64,000 nucleotides of DNA, taken from the NCBI GenBank assembly GCA_963663005.2, contig CAXXHH010000003.1, forward strand, positions 310,001 through 374,000, written 5' to 3'. The notes beneath the pieces were generated by a model. It was not told where the DNA came from. It worked only from the letters and a program-made list of their open reading frames with translations, and did no database searches. This DNA is from CAINVV01 sp963663005. Lineage in GTDB: Bacteria; Bacteroidota; Bacteroidia; Bacteroidales; Prolixibacteraceae. Positions 33,135 to 42,425 of the stretch are shown here, in pieces; the first letter of the stretch is position 1, and every line of letters starts with the position of its first letter. Position numbers and translations under genes: made by a program.

Positions 33135-34490
33135 TTAAACCATCCAAGGACTGCGATAATCCCGCGTTAGCCATTTTTGATCACCAGTGCCACCAGTAAA
33201 TTTATATTTTGCAGGATCCCATTTAATATGAGCATGGTTGTAATAGCTCTGATTCAGCAGGTGACAGCAAATAGCAGTATGACCTCCAACTATCTCACTT
33301 GTAATTGGTTTCTTGCGACTAACGACACAAGCCAGGAAATCGTCGAAGTGATTTGTGCTGTCGTATAATTTGATCTTTGCATTTTTCAGATAGGCGTTCT
33401 CCAATTTTTCCAATTCAGCCGCGAGTGTCGTTGTTGGTTTTGGAGCAGCAGGATCTTTCGATTTATTGTTATCGGGGTTCCATTCGGCGACAGTCTTGCC
33501 ATCCAGAATCACAACAATTCTGCCACGGTTTACCTTCACCTCACCTTTTGAGCCAAAGAAATGCACACCGAATCCGTTGACGTGCTGCACATAAATACCA
33601 TTGGCATAAACAAGTTTGGCACCATTTTTTGCCGTAAGATCGGTCGGTGGAATTACCTCTACCGGCCCGCTGTTATCCATACCGAGTCCCCATTGTGCGA
33701 TATCGAGATGATGAGCACCCCAGTCGCACACCATACCGCCGCCATATTCCTTGAAGAGCCTCCAGTTAGGGAAGAAATCGTGCACGCCCCTTGGACTCAA
33801 CACCTCGCTATACGGGCGTTTTGGCCCGGGACCGCACCACATATCCCAATCCAATCCGGGTTCCATAGTGTCTTCCTTTAATTCACAAGGAATTCCTGGT
33901 CCGCCAAAACTGCAATCCACATGATGAATCTTACCAATAATACCATTTTGCACCAGCTCGGCCGCAACGCGAAATTCTTTACTTGAACGTTGCATAGAAC
34001 CAGTTTGAAGCACACGCTTATTCTTTTCAACGGCCTTAATTACCTCAACGGCCTCATGAATATTGTGGGTCAGCGGCTTTTCGCAATAGACATCTTTGCC
34101 GGCACGTAAAGCCGCCAAGGTCGTAACTGCATGCCAGTGATCGGGGGTTGCGATACATACCGCATCGATATCCTTGCGCTTGATGATTTCGCGAAAATCG
34201 GCATATGCCTGACATTCCGAATTTTTATAAAACTCATCGACACGAGCCTTCGCAGCATTTCTCCTGGTGGTATCTACATCGCAAACGGCCAGTACATGAA
34301 CCTGTTCGTGGTTCATGAAATTTTTCAACAGACCCTTTGCCTGAACTCCCATCCCGATGAATCCCATCTTTATTTTGCCTTCCGGAGCAAGAGGAGCCGA
34401 CCAGGCATTTAAGGGAAAAATAAATGGAGCTACAGCTGCTGTTGCAGTGACATTTCGGAGAAAATTACGCCTTGAATTTTGTGTCTTCAT
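33135..34490 (-). CDS. Tat-exported Gfo/Idh/MocA-family oxidoreductase (PUL 1)
   Basis: The protein is 451 residues from ATG 34490; the frame extends to 34535, but the Tat motif SRRNFLRNV begins just after ATG 34490. It has a Rossmann NAD(P) domain (about 40-165: MGFIGMGVQAKG, CIATPDHWH, VYCEKPLTHN) and a C-terminal Gfo/Idh beta domain. Tat export implies folding with bound cofactor before transport. It is the last gene of PUL 1, 69 nt after the URO-D-family gene. Likely role: oxidation/reduction of a sugar or sugar derivative in the periplasm. Confidence 0.88.
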   Translation of the reverse strand: MKTQNSRRNFLRNVTATAAVAPFIFPLNAWSAPLAPEGKIKMGFIGMGVQAKGLLKNFMNHEQVHVLAVCDVDTTRRNAAKARVDEFYKNSECQAYADFREIIKRKDIDAVCIATPDHWHAVTTLAALRAGKDVYCEKPLTHNIHEAVEVIKAVEKNKRVLQTGSMQRSSKEFRVAAELVQNGIIGKIHHVDCSFGGPGIPCELKEDTMEPGLDWDMWCGPGPKRPYSEVLSPRGVHDFFPNWRLFKEYGGGMVCDWGAHHLDIAQWGLGMDNSGPVEVIPPTDLTAKNGAKLVYANGIYVQHVNGFGVHFFGSKGEVKVNRGRIVVILDGKTVAEWNPDNNKSKDPAAPKPTTTLAAELEKLENAYLKNAKIKLYDSTNHFDDFLACVVSRKKPITSEIVGGHTAICCHLLNQSYYNHAHIKWDPAKYKFTGGTGDQKWLTRDYRSPWMV

Positions 34491-34559
34491 GTTTTGTTGA
34501 ATTTTATGGAATGCTAAAAATAGCACTATTATCAATACTCTTCAACTTTCCACGAAATT

Positions 34560-35663
34560 CTATGACATTTTTCCATGTTTTTTGCAAAGCTCGATAAACC
34601 GCAATACCCTGTCGGGGGAAACATCGTTTTGCAGAATATGTGCTGGAGCTATCATGTAGCCGCCACCATTACCAAGAATGCTGATTTTTTCGATGATATC
34701 GTTTTCCAATTCTTCATCCGTACCATTTGGAAGCAGTTCCTGCTGGTCTATGGCACCCCAAAAAGCAAATTTGTCACCAAAGCGCTCTTTCATATCTTTT
34801 GGCAAATGCCCCGGAACGCCCGGTTGCACCGGATTGAAAACTTCAAAGCCGATTTCTCGTATGTCATCAAGAAGCTCTGCCACCGCACCGTCGCAATGAA
34901 GAATTGGGATTATGTCGGGTTTGACCGCCCTAAACCGATCGATCATTCTTTTGTAAAATGGCTTCAGCTGTTCGCGAAAAGTCTCCGGAGGAATAATCAG
35001 ACTTACCTGGGTGCCAAAATCATCCCCAAACCAGATGGCATCCACTCCCTTTTCGATGAGTCGCAAACCTATTTGAGTCTGGTATTCAGCGCATGCGTCA
35101 AACAATGGAACGACATATTCGGCCTCCATCATCATATCAATCAGCAATTTCTCCATTCCTACCAGCTGATGAGCCAATGAAAACACCGTCACCTCAATAT
35201 CGCCAAAAATCAGATAATCATTTTTGTACTTTTTCACCAATGCCTCGGCATCGCGATAGCGCCCCGGTGCATCCGGATCAGGAAAAATAAATGCATCGAT
35301 GTCTGCTTTGGTTTCGGCATGCGCAAGAGGATAATCGATCACTTCAACATAAATATCGCCCTGCCTCATCCGCATTTTATACTCATTAAGCCAGGTGCCA
35401 TCCTGATCAGGCACAATCTTGTAATTATCGGCAACAGATGCTCCAGTGATGACCACATCGCTGCCCATGGCCAATCTCAATTCATTAGCGCTAATCCGGT
35501 ATGTAACATCCTCATACAAATTCTCTGTGTACTTAACAGGAATACTGAGCTCCCGGCCGAAATGGTCGGCCAACTGCCGACAAAGGTCAAATTGAATCGG
35601 AATCCTGTCGGGAAGTCCGGGTAGTTTCTTAAATGCTTTTAAAACGCGTTCTCTTGAATTCAT
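34560..35663 (-). CDS. Uroporphyrinogen decarboxylase (URO-D) family protein (PUL 1)
   Basis: The protein is 367 residues with no signal peptide. The fold-level pattern (MNSRERVLKAFKKLPGLPDRIPI, WFGDDFGTQ, PILHCDGAV, WGAIDQQELLP) places it in the URO-D superfamily. It does not look like housekeeping HemE. Relatives include corrinoid-dependent methyltransferases, though the usual Zn motif H-x-C is not obvious (HCDG is seen). Located inside a rhamnosidase operon, it may act on a methylated or otherwise modified sugar; this is inference. Confidence 0.8.
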   Translation of the reverse strand: MNSRERVLKAFKKLPGLPDRIPIQFDLCRQLADHFGRELSIPVKYTENLYEDVTYRISANELRLAMGSDVVITGASVADNYKIVPDQDGTWLNEYKMRMRQGDIYVEVIDYPLAHAETKADIDAFIFPDPDAPGRYRDAEALVKKYKNDYLIFGDIEVTVFSLAHQLVGMEKLLIDMMMEAEYVVPLFDACAEYQTQIGLRLIEKGVDAIWFGDDFGTQVSLIIPPETFREQLKPFYKRMIDRFRAVKPDIIPILHCDGAVAELLDDIREIGFEVFNPVQPGVPGHLPKDMKERFGDKFAFWGAIDQQELLPNGTDEELENDIIEKISILGNGGGYMIAPAHILQNDVSPDRVLRFIELCKKHGKMS

Positions 35664-35685
35664 AACCGTTTCTATTGGTAATTAT

Positions 35686-37032
35686 TTAAATTTCAGGACA
35701 CTCTAATACATAGACTGGTTGCGGAGGCATCGTTGAAACACCTTCGCCATCGACCTGGTCAGATTGTTGGAGGTATACATGCAACAAACCTTTTTCGGTC
35801 CAGAGTTGTTTGTCAACAGAGGGTTCCCACGAACCAACCATCTGACTGTTTAAATCAGAAATTTGCCAGGCAGGAACCGTCAGATCATTACAAACAGCAA
35901 CAGAAGCCTTGCTAAAGCGTTCGGAATCCCTGAAAATCATCAAGACCTGCTGCTTTCCATCCTTTTTTCGGGTCAGCACGACCGGCCGGGAAATAGGAAT
36001 TCTTTTTGTTCCACCACCACTCAGCGAAAAATCAGTTTTTCTGCTAGAGATTTGTGACTTTTTCCAGACATTTCCGTCCTGATAAACCAGAAAATACTGG
36101 GGTAACTTACCTGCTCCGTCGCGCCAATAGGTGGCAATCATTGGAAATCCCTCTTCAGTAGCGCACATGCTTGTTGTATTAATCAATTCGCTGTTTTGTG
36201 GAATTTTCAGGATATACTCGGCGTTTGAGGCATTTATCGGAAGTTGGTATTTTTCTCCTGTTGACTTCAGCCAGGTTACGCCACCGTCTTTGGATTGGGC
36301 ATAACACAAATCGTGGTTCGTTGAAACATCTCCGGCCTCCCTCCAAACCCATGAAAGATGGATCGTTCCCAATTTATCTATACACAATTGCCAATAGGCA
36401 TTCCGCTGTCCCTGACCGTCCAACAGACCATCCTGAATTTGTTTCCAACTACTGGTTTTCACAGAATAGTAATTCATCATCAGATTACCATCGCCCGAAG
36501 CGCCATCCCGGTAGAGAAAAATAAGATCCCCATTCGGCATTTTATAAAATTCGGGATATGTGACGTTGGTTTCCTTGATTCCTGTCATGGGAATTTTTGC
36601 AGCTAGCACAAGACTTCCTGGTGTAGCACTCTTGCAATACGACAATGGACTGCCATGATGATTCCATGAAACATGCAGATAGCCGTCTCCGTCAACGATA
36701 AAGCAGATGGAATTGTGCGCATCAGTTAACGATCCTGAGTAACTTGTTGTTACTACCTCCCAGGTTTTGGCAAAAGGAACCCTCCTGGCCAGCATCATTT
36801 TCCCATCAGCATTATAATAACTGATGAATTGATAGTTCGCGGAACTCGCCACGGAACTATGCCTGAAAATTGTAGTGTTAACAGAATTCCCGGCATAGCC
36901 CATTCCAACATAGGAAAGCGTAGAAATATCGGTATTTGGCAGCAAGGGTGGATAACTTTTCGACACTTCCTTCGTGCAGCTAACCGAAGCAACCAGAATT
37001 GAGAGTAGACCAATAATTCTGAGAATTCGCAT
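35686..37032 (-). CDS. BNR-4 repeat beta-propeller lipoprotein (PUL 1)
   Basis: The protein is 448 residues. A lipoprotein signal ends in the lipobox VASVSC (Cys 20). The body is a repeated sheet pattern with a conserved DGYLHVSWNHHGSPLSY motif (about 135), typical of the BNR_4 family. That fold includes ulvan lyases of the propeller type and the GH145 rhamnosidases, where a His in this type of motif is catalytic. It could therefore be a surface rhamnosidase or lyase; substrate is inferred from the neighbouring GH78 and GH106. The 5-nt gap to GH106 indicates an operon. Confidence 0.78.
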   Translation of the reverse strand: MRILRIIGLLSILVASVSCTKEVSKSYPPLLPNTDISTLSYVGMGYAGNSVNTTIFRHSSVASSANYQFISYYNADGKMMLARRVPFAKTWEVVTTSYSGSLTDAHNSICFIVDGDGYLHVSWNHHGSPLSYCKSATPGSLVLAAKIPMTGIKETNVTYPEFYKMPNGDLIFLYRDGASGDGNLMMNYYSVKTSSWKQIQDGLLDGQGQRNAYWQLCIDKLGTIHLSWVWREAGDVSTNHDLCYAQSKDGGVTWLKSTGEKYQLPINASNAEYILKIPQNSELINTTSMCATEEGFPMIATYWRDGAGKLPQYFLVYQDGNVWKKSQISSRKTDFSLSGGGTKRIPISRPVVLTRKKDGKQQVLMIFRDSERFSKASVAVCNDLTVPAWQISDLNSQMVGSWEPSVDKQLWTEKGLLHVYLQQSDQVDGEGVSTMPPQPVYVLECPEI

Positions 37033-37037
37033 ATCTT

Positions 37038-39908
37038 TTATTTCCCCTGATTGACCAATTGAATCGTTACCGGCCCCAATAATCCGGATTCCAGTAATTC
37101 GTGATCCGGGCCCTTGGGAGGTTTAGTGTAATAAGCGGCAACATTCGTTTTGGTAAATCTCTTTTCCAACGGTAGTTTGCCATCACCGATCAGGCGATTG
37201 GGCCAAAGGTTAACCACATCGATTTCCAGACTATTCTTTCCCTTTTTCAAGGCTTTTGTAATTTCCAAATTCCACGGTGGGCACCACAAAACGCCAAGTC
37301 GTTTGCCGTTGAGACGAACTTCGGCTATTTCTTTCACTAAGCCAAGGTCGAGGTAGATTCGTGCCGCCTTCTGCTTTTTAATGGCTTTGCCCATAAAGGT
37401 GGTGTGATAGGTGGCGGTTCCTGAATAGTACTTTATTCCTTCCTCGGGCCGCTTTGTCCAATCTTCGAGTTTCGCAAATGTAACTGGTTTTGCCGGGCCG
37501 CCCCAGAAGGAGTCGAATTTCACTGTCCAAGGGTCACTGAGCGACTGAAAAACACTCAGTTTCGGGAAATTTGACTTTACACCAGGAGCAACTGTTGCAT
37601 TATTTCGAAAAACAACAAATACGGAGCCGTAAGCCGAAAATTCGAGCGGAATAGAGGTACGTCCATTGGATTGAGTGAATTGAGGCAACGGCCGAATATC
37701 GCCTGAAACAGGGTCCCAATGTTCGGGCTGTTTGCCATTTACCCGGAAGGTTGCCTTCACATTAATTGGGTGAGCGGTAGGGTTGCTGACGAAGTATATA
37801 TCGGTTTCGCCAACCCGGCGGTGTATAAAATCGGGAATGGTATCGCCTGCAGTCTCCATGTCGGGAGCTATTTGCATTGACGCCAGAATTTCTTTGGCCG
37901 GCTTTTCGAATATTTTGCCACGATCCCACAGCTCATCGGTAACGCGTTTAAATTCATCTTCGCACTCGGGATAGTTTTGTAATGTAGATGTACGTTCTGG
38001 CTTTGTGCCGGCTACTTTCGCGCCGGCAGCAACCAGTTCTCTTATTTTCTTCAATGCTGGTAAAGACAATATTTTAAAATCAGGCAACACCATCAAACTA
38101 TAGCTCATGCCATCCGGCAGCATAATCCGACCGTTCTTTACCGTCATCCGGGTAAGAAGTACCTCTTCGCTAACATGGTCGTAGTCGTAACCAGGCATTA
38201 TATGAGCAGGATCGGCATGCTTCCTGGCTGGAACGTTTGGCACCTGATCTCCATAATAGTAGCACACATCGGCCACAAATAATCCTTGCTGAAGCATAAA
38301 CTGACATCGGTTGAGATACCCAACAAATGCTCCTGCCTGGTTAGCCCAGGTTAATTGCGGGTCGAAATGCGTGCCGGCAAAGTATTGCTGTCCGGGAATT
38401 CCCATTTCCTTTGGCGAACATGTAAAGGCGTGAATGTATGTAAGGTTCAATCCCGCGCAAGCCTCATGGTCGAATGTAGGTTTTTGAGAAGACCAAAGAA
38501 TATCGTTCCAATGAGGTCCTATAGAGGTAAATCCTTCTCCACAGGCAATCGTTTTACCGTAAATGTGGGCTGCACTTCCGGCACTTTTCATAAAGAACCG
38601 GTTGTCCTCAGTCGGTCTGTGCGGCGATTTCACCCAGAATTCGCCCATTGGGATATCGCAACGCCCAAGGTTTTTGAGCCCGTCGAAGGGGCCAAGGTGC
38701 GGACCGCTTGCTTCGCAGTGAATGATCATATTGTGCTGGTTTGCCAGCTTAGACAGTACCCCATAATGATTGTCGGCAAAACAGTCGCCAATAGTTTTGC
38801 GGAAATCTGCAAGAAATCGATTGCTTATCTCGCGATTGTCCACAATTAAACCTGTGACAACCAAAAGGTAGGAACGAATGTCGTATCCGCGCCGCTTTTT
38901 AAACTCCTCCGGAAATTTCAGCGTCCAGTTTACACCTCCACCCTCCCAGCTATCGGTCTCGAAACCCTTGAACGACTTCCCGGCCAGTGGGCCAACATCG
39001 TCGATAAGCGGTTCAATTACTTTGTCCCAGTAGGTTTTCAAAGAAGTGGAATCGAGATAATCGACCACATAACCTTTCCAATTTCCACTGGATGTAGAAA
39101 CTTTACCACCGCTGTTGGTGTATCCGAACCGAACAACCTGCCAAGTACCTTCGGGAACGGCCCATGTCAAAGTGCCGTCGTTCGATAGTTTATCGGAAAT
39201 ATCGATAACATCTTTCGACAAAACATCTATATCACCTGGCGTACCGAGGGTGTCAGACAGCAATTGCGAACCATTGCCCCCACTCCCGCCAAGCTCTTTG
39301 AACAGCAGCTTCGATTCCAACAACCGAATGGCGGGTCGAGTTGATTTGGCAGTATCCTTCAATTTATAGGCCAGCACGTACGAGTCGCGGTAATAGTTAT
39401 CACGATTCTTTGGTACCGCAAGTTTCTGTGAATACTTAACGGGGCCAGTGATTCGGGTATCTGCCCATGTTATGTGTTTGGAAGCCTCGTCGGCAGTCAC
39501 AGTTGGGCCACCCAGATTCCATCCACTCTGGGCACTAAGTGTAAGTTCGAGACCAAGTCGGTCGGCCTCTTTAATGGCAAAACGAAATAATTCACGCCAC
39601 TCCGGACTTCCAAACATTGGTCCGGTGGGTACTGGCCCGGCAGGTTGACCGGCATCGAAAATCAGTGAGCCACCCATGCCGATTTTCTTCATCCACTCAA
39701 GATCTTTTGTTATCGCCTCTTTGGTAACATTGCCGTTGAGCCACCACCAATATGCCCTGGTTCGGGCTGCCAGGGGCGGGTTAGCAAATCCCTTCTCCAG
39801 ATTTGGTTGCCCAATTGCGCTTCCTGCTATTAACAACATGAAAGCAAGCATGATACAATTTTTGGCAAACAATCTTCTGTGCTCGATGATGTACGGTACT
39901 ATTTTCAT
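37038..39908 (-). CDS. GH106-type alpha-L-rhamnosidase (PUL 1)
   Basis: The protein is 956 residues. After an N-terminal signal region (about 15-35, ending SAIGQ) comes the GH106 opening RAYWWWLNGNVTKEAITKDLEWMKKIGMGG, then SAQSGWNLGGP, a TIM-barrel core with GFETDSWEGG and IHCEASGP, and a C-terminal carbohydrate-binding-like sandwich (GVLWCPPWNLEIT). Family members remove terminal alpha-L-rhamnose from plant or algal polysaccharides. It is secreted to the periplasm or surface. It is 60 nt downstream of GH78. Confidence 0.9.
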   Translation of the reverse strand: MKIVPYIIEHRRLFAKNCIMLAFMLLIAGSAIGQPNLEKGFANPPLAARTRAYWWWLNGNVTKEAITKDLEWMKKIGMGGSLIFDAGQPAGPVPTGPMFGSPEWRELFRFAIKEADRLGLELTLSAQSGWNLGGPTVTADEASKHITWADTRITGPVKYSQKLAVPKNRDNYYRDSYVLAYKLKDTAKSTRPAIRLLESKLLFKELGGSGGNGSQLLSDTLGTPGDIDVLSKDVIDISDKLSNDGTLTWAVPEGTWQVVRFGYTNSGGKVSTSSGNWKGYVVDYLDSTSLKTYWDKVIEPLIDDVGPLAGKSFKGFETDSWEGGGVNWTLKFPEEFKKRRGYDIRSYLLVVTGLIVDNREISNRFLADFRKTIGDCFADNHYGVLSKLANQHNMIIHCEASGPHLGPFDGLKNLGRCDIPMGEFWVKSPHRPTEDNRFFMKSAGSAAHIYGKTIACGEGFTSIGPHWNDILWSSQKPTFDHEACAGLNLTYIHAFTCSPKEMGIPGQQYFAGTHFDPQLTWANQAGAFVGYLNRCQFMLQQGLFVADVCYYYGDQVPNVPARKHADPAHIMPGYDYDHVSEEVLLTRMTVKNGRIMLPDGMSYSLMVLPDFKILSLPALKKIRELVAAGAKVAGTKPERTSTLQNYPECEDEFKRVTDELWDRGKIFEKPAKEILASMQIAPDMETAGDTIPDFIHRRVGETDIYFVSNPTAHPINVKATFRVNGKQPEHWDPVSGDIRPLPQFTQSNGRTSIPLEFSAYGSVFVVFRNNATVAPGVKSNFPKLSVFQSLSDPWTVKFDSFWGGPAKPVTFAKLEDWTKRPEEGIKYYSGTATYHTTFMGKAIKKQKAARIYLDLGLVKEIAEVRLNGKRLGVLWCPPWNLEITKALKKGKNSLEIDVVNLWPNRLIGDGKLPLEKRFTKTNVAAYYTKPPKGPDHELLESGLLGPVTIQLVNQGK

Positions 39909-39968
39909 TGAAGGCTTAGAATTTGATTTATAAACGATGGCAAGGCGTCACAATATGCTTTCAGAATA

Positions 39969-42269
39969 TTATGGATAGGTGATAATGATGGACTGCTTAC
40001 CCGGCAAAACGGGACTCAGAAGCACATAGTCTCTGCTCACGGTACCTTTTACATTTTTGCCGTTGAGAGTCAATGTGTATTTATTGGAAATTTTTGGAAC
40101 ATAAACAGACGCGGATGTATTAGCTGGTATGATGATATTTAGCTTAAATGACTTGCCGGGATCCTGGGTAAAATCAACTTCAACATCGCCGCGAATAGTG
40201 GGCACTTTTGCCGTGGCGGAAGCCAAAACGCCGGGATGCGGACGGATATTAATTTTGCTGAATCCAGGTTCGGCCGGTTCAACACCCATAATTTTACGGG
40301 GAATAATATGCGCAGGCGAAGCGCTCCAGGCGTGACTCCATCCGTTATTCCACTTATACTTATTGTCCCAGGCTTCAGTTGTCATAGTTGCACCCAACTT
40401 AATCATGTGGAGCCATCCCCGGTCGGTATCATCTGTTAAGAGACTATAGGCATAATCTGTTTGTCCGTAATTGTAAAGCGCTTCCATCAGATAATTAGCG
40501 CCATATACGCCACAAGCCATTCGCTTCGACTTTATAAAATCGACGACTGTTTTCTCGTGTTTTGCTGGAACCAATCCAAAACACAACGGGTACATATTGG
40601 CGTGCAAGGAAGAATGTGAGGAACCGATCCCATCGACGTATATCCCCTTGTCCGCTACGAAGAAATTTTTGTTGAATGCAACTTTTACCGAATCGGCCTT
40701 TTTAGAAAAATACCCTACATCATGTTTGTTACCAGCGACTTCAGCCATTTTGGACATTAAGACCAAACCCCTGTAATAGAATGCATTTACGACCGTGTTG
40801 TAGTCTTTGAAATCGTACCCGTCGGATTCGCCACCAGATGGATTACCGGGAATGTCCCCATTGGGCCAGTCTACGATATCCTTCAATGATTTTCCATTGA
40901 AATGAATTGAATTCAGAAATTCCTGCGTTTGACGACCTGTCCGTGTAGAAATCAGACCATTATCGGCTTGTAAGGCAGTCATTGTTTTGGCTTTCAAATC
41001 ATTGTAATAGTTGATTATCAGATCGGCATTTCCCGTATTTTGATAATCGGCCCATGCCATAAAAATTGTTTGCGAAATCCATTCGGTAGGCCATGTCGCA
41101 TGGTAGATGAGATTTTCGAGGCTATAACGCGCAATAGCAAACTCACGGTCAATGGCATAATGGCACATTTGCTGGATATAACAATCGGCTTCATACATCA
41201 TGCGTTCGCGCTCGCTGTTGGCATAATCACCATTAAACGTATTGGCAATCGTAGAATATTTACAGAGGTTGTAAATAGCGTTCAGATTAGGGTCGGAACA
41301 AGTGAAGCTTGATGCATTTTCGTTGTAGAGGCAATATAAGGCTTTATGGGTAATGTCGTTAACAGTTACGTTTTCGTTGCCACTTAAGATTTCGCAATAC
41401 CTGAAAGGAATAACTTCCGGCATTTGTAGTGGCATTGGCTGACTATGCGGATACTTCGGCACAAACCGCGGTATTTCGAGCGTATAATTGGCAGTTCCGG
41501 GCTTAACGAGTATGGAATAGGTTCTGAAAATAATACCACCACCCGGCTTTTGGTCGATTGAATCGCCAACTCCCTTTTCCCCAATATTGATACCCAATTT
41601 TAGCTCTTTCTGAGTGGTATCTTTGGGTAACCACGTTAAATTCATTTCGACTGTTGAAAATGCTGACCGCCCGAAATCGAAAAACTGGACGCCATTTTTA
41701 CGAATATTTTTATGAATCGGCTTAACGGGATGGTAAATAATCGGATGTCTGTTTTCCAGTACCCAGCTGCTTTCGCCTTTATCGTTTACTATCTGGAGCC
41801 ATTTGCTCTCCCCAGGCCATTTCCGCAGCATGCCGAAAGTTGAGGTTCTAAACTGCTGGATCTCGCTCCATGCAGACTCACCACCAAACTTATTGAAGGT
41901 TTTTATCTTCCACCAATACGTATTATCAGAAGAAAGCGGTTTACCTTCATATTTAATATTTATGGATTGTTTAGATGCAATTTTGCCCGAATTCCACATA
42001 TCAGAAGCATCGCCAGTGAGCAACTCTCTTGAAGAGGCGACCAGAATTTGATAGGCATTTTGATAATCGCCAGGAATATTCGAATTTACTATCCATCCAA
42101 AATTTGGCTTAGGCTCACTTATTACCGACAGCTCTGGGTGCGACATTAACTGAACCAACAAACCCGATGGCGCCGGAGATTGCGAAAATGCCAGTAATCG
42201 CAGGTTTAAAACGAAAATGATAATTAGACAACGAAGTCTTATCGAACTTCTTTCTCCTTGTTTAAACAT
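39969..42269 (-). CDS. GH78-type alpha-L-rhamnosidase (PUL 1)
   Basis: The protein is 766 residues. A signal segment (about 12-30, ending LAFSQ) is followed by an N-terminal Fn3-like domain (FGWIVNSNIPGDYQNAYQI, WNSGKI) and an (alpha/alpha)6 barrel with NGDYANSERERMMYEADCY and PTEWISQTIFMAWADY, the region of the catalytic acids in GH78. A C-terminal beta domain (GFSKINIRPHPG) completes it. It hydrolyses alpha-L-rhamnosides. It is separated from susD by a terminator, so expression depends on read-through or its own promoter. Confidence 0.9.
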   Translation of the reverse strand: MFKQGERSSIRLRCLIIIFVLNLRLLAFSQSPAPSGLLVQLMSHPELSVISEPKPNFGWIVNSNIPGDYQNAYQILVASSRELLTGDASDMWNSGKIASKQSINIKYEGKPLSSDNTYWWKIKTFNKFGGESAWSEIQQFRTSTFGMLRKWPGESKWLQIVNDKGESSWVLENRHPIIYHPVKPIHKNIRKNGVQFFDFGRSAFSTVEMNLTWLPKDTTQKELKLGINIGEKGVGDSIDQKPGGGIIFRTYSILVKPGTANYTLEIPRFVPKYPHSQPMPLQMPEVIPFRYCEILSGNENVTVNDITHKALYCLYNENASSFTCSDPNLNAIYNLCKYSTIANTFNGDYANSERERMMYEADCYIQQMCHYAIDREFAIARYSLENLIYHATWPTEWISQTIFMAWADYQNTGNADLIINYYNDLKAKTMTALQADNGLISTRTGRQTQEFLNSIHFNGKSLKDIVDWPNGDIPGNPSGGESDGYDFKDYNTVVNAFYYRGLVLMSKMAEVAGNKHDVGYFSKKADSVKVAFNKNFFVADKGIYVDGIGSSHSSLHANMYPLCFGLVPAKHEKTVVDFIKSKRMACGVYGANYLMEALYNYGQTDYAYSLLTDDTDRGWLHMIKLGATMTTEAWDNKYKWNNGWSHAWSASPAHIIPRKIMGVEPAEPGFSKINIRPHPGVLASATAKVPTIRGDVEVDFTQDPGKSFKLNIIIPANTSASVYVPKISNKYTLTLNGKNVKGTVSRDYVLLSPVLPGKQSIIITYP

Positions 42270-42367
42270 AAGCCTTGTATCGCGAGGGGTTTATACAGAT
42301 CAGATATTTAAAGTAGTAGTTTTTCAGCTGATTGGCTGCAATCAAGAAATGAGAAGAAATGAAAGGG

Positions 42368-42406
42368 AAAAAACAGGGACACCTTTGGTGAAAGCTGTCC
42401 CTGTTT
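42368..42406 (-). terminator. Intrinsic terminator between susD and GH78 (PUL 1)
   Basis: An 11-bp perfect stem, AAACAGGGACA (42371-42381) with TGTCCCTGTTT (42396-42406), is followed on the minus strand by a T run. It lies 20 nt after the susD stop and would keep susCD expression above that of the enzymes. Confidence 0.8.
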
Positions 42407-42425
42407 ACTATCTCAAAAATTTTAA

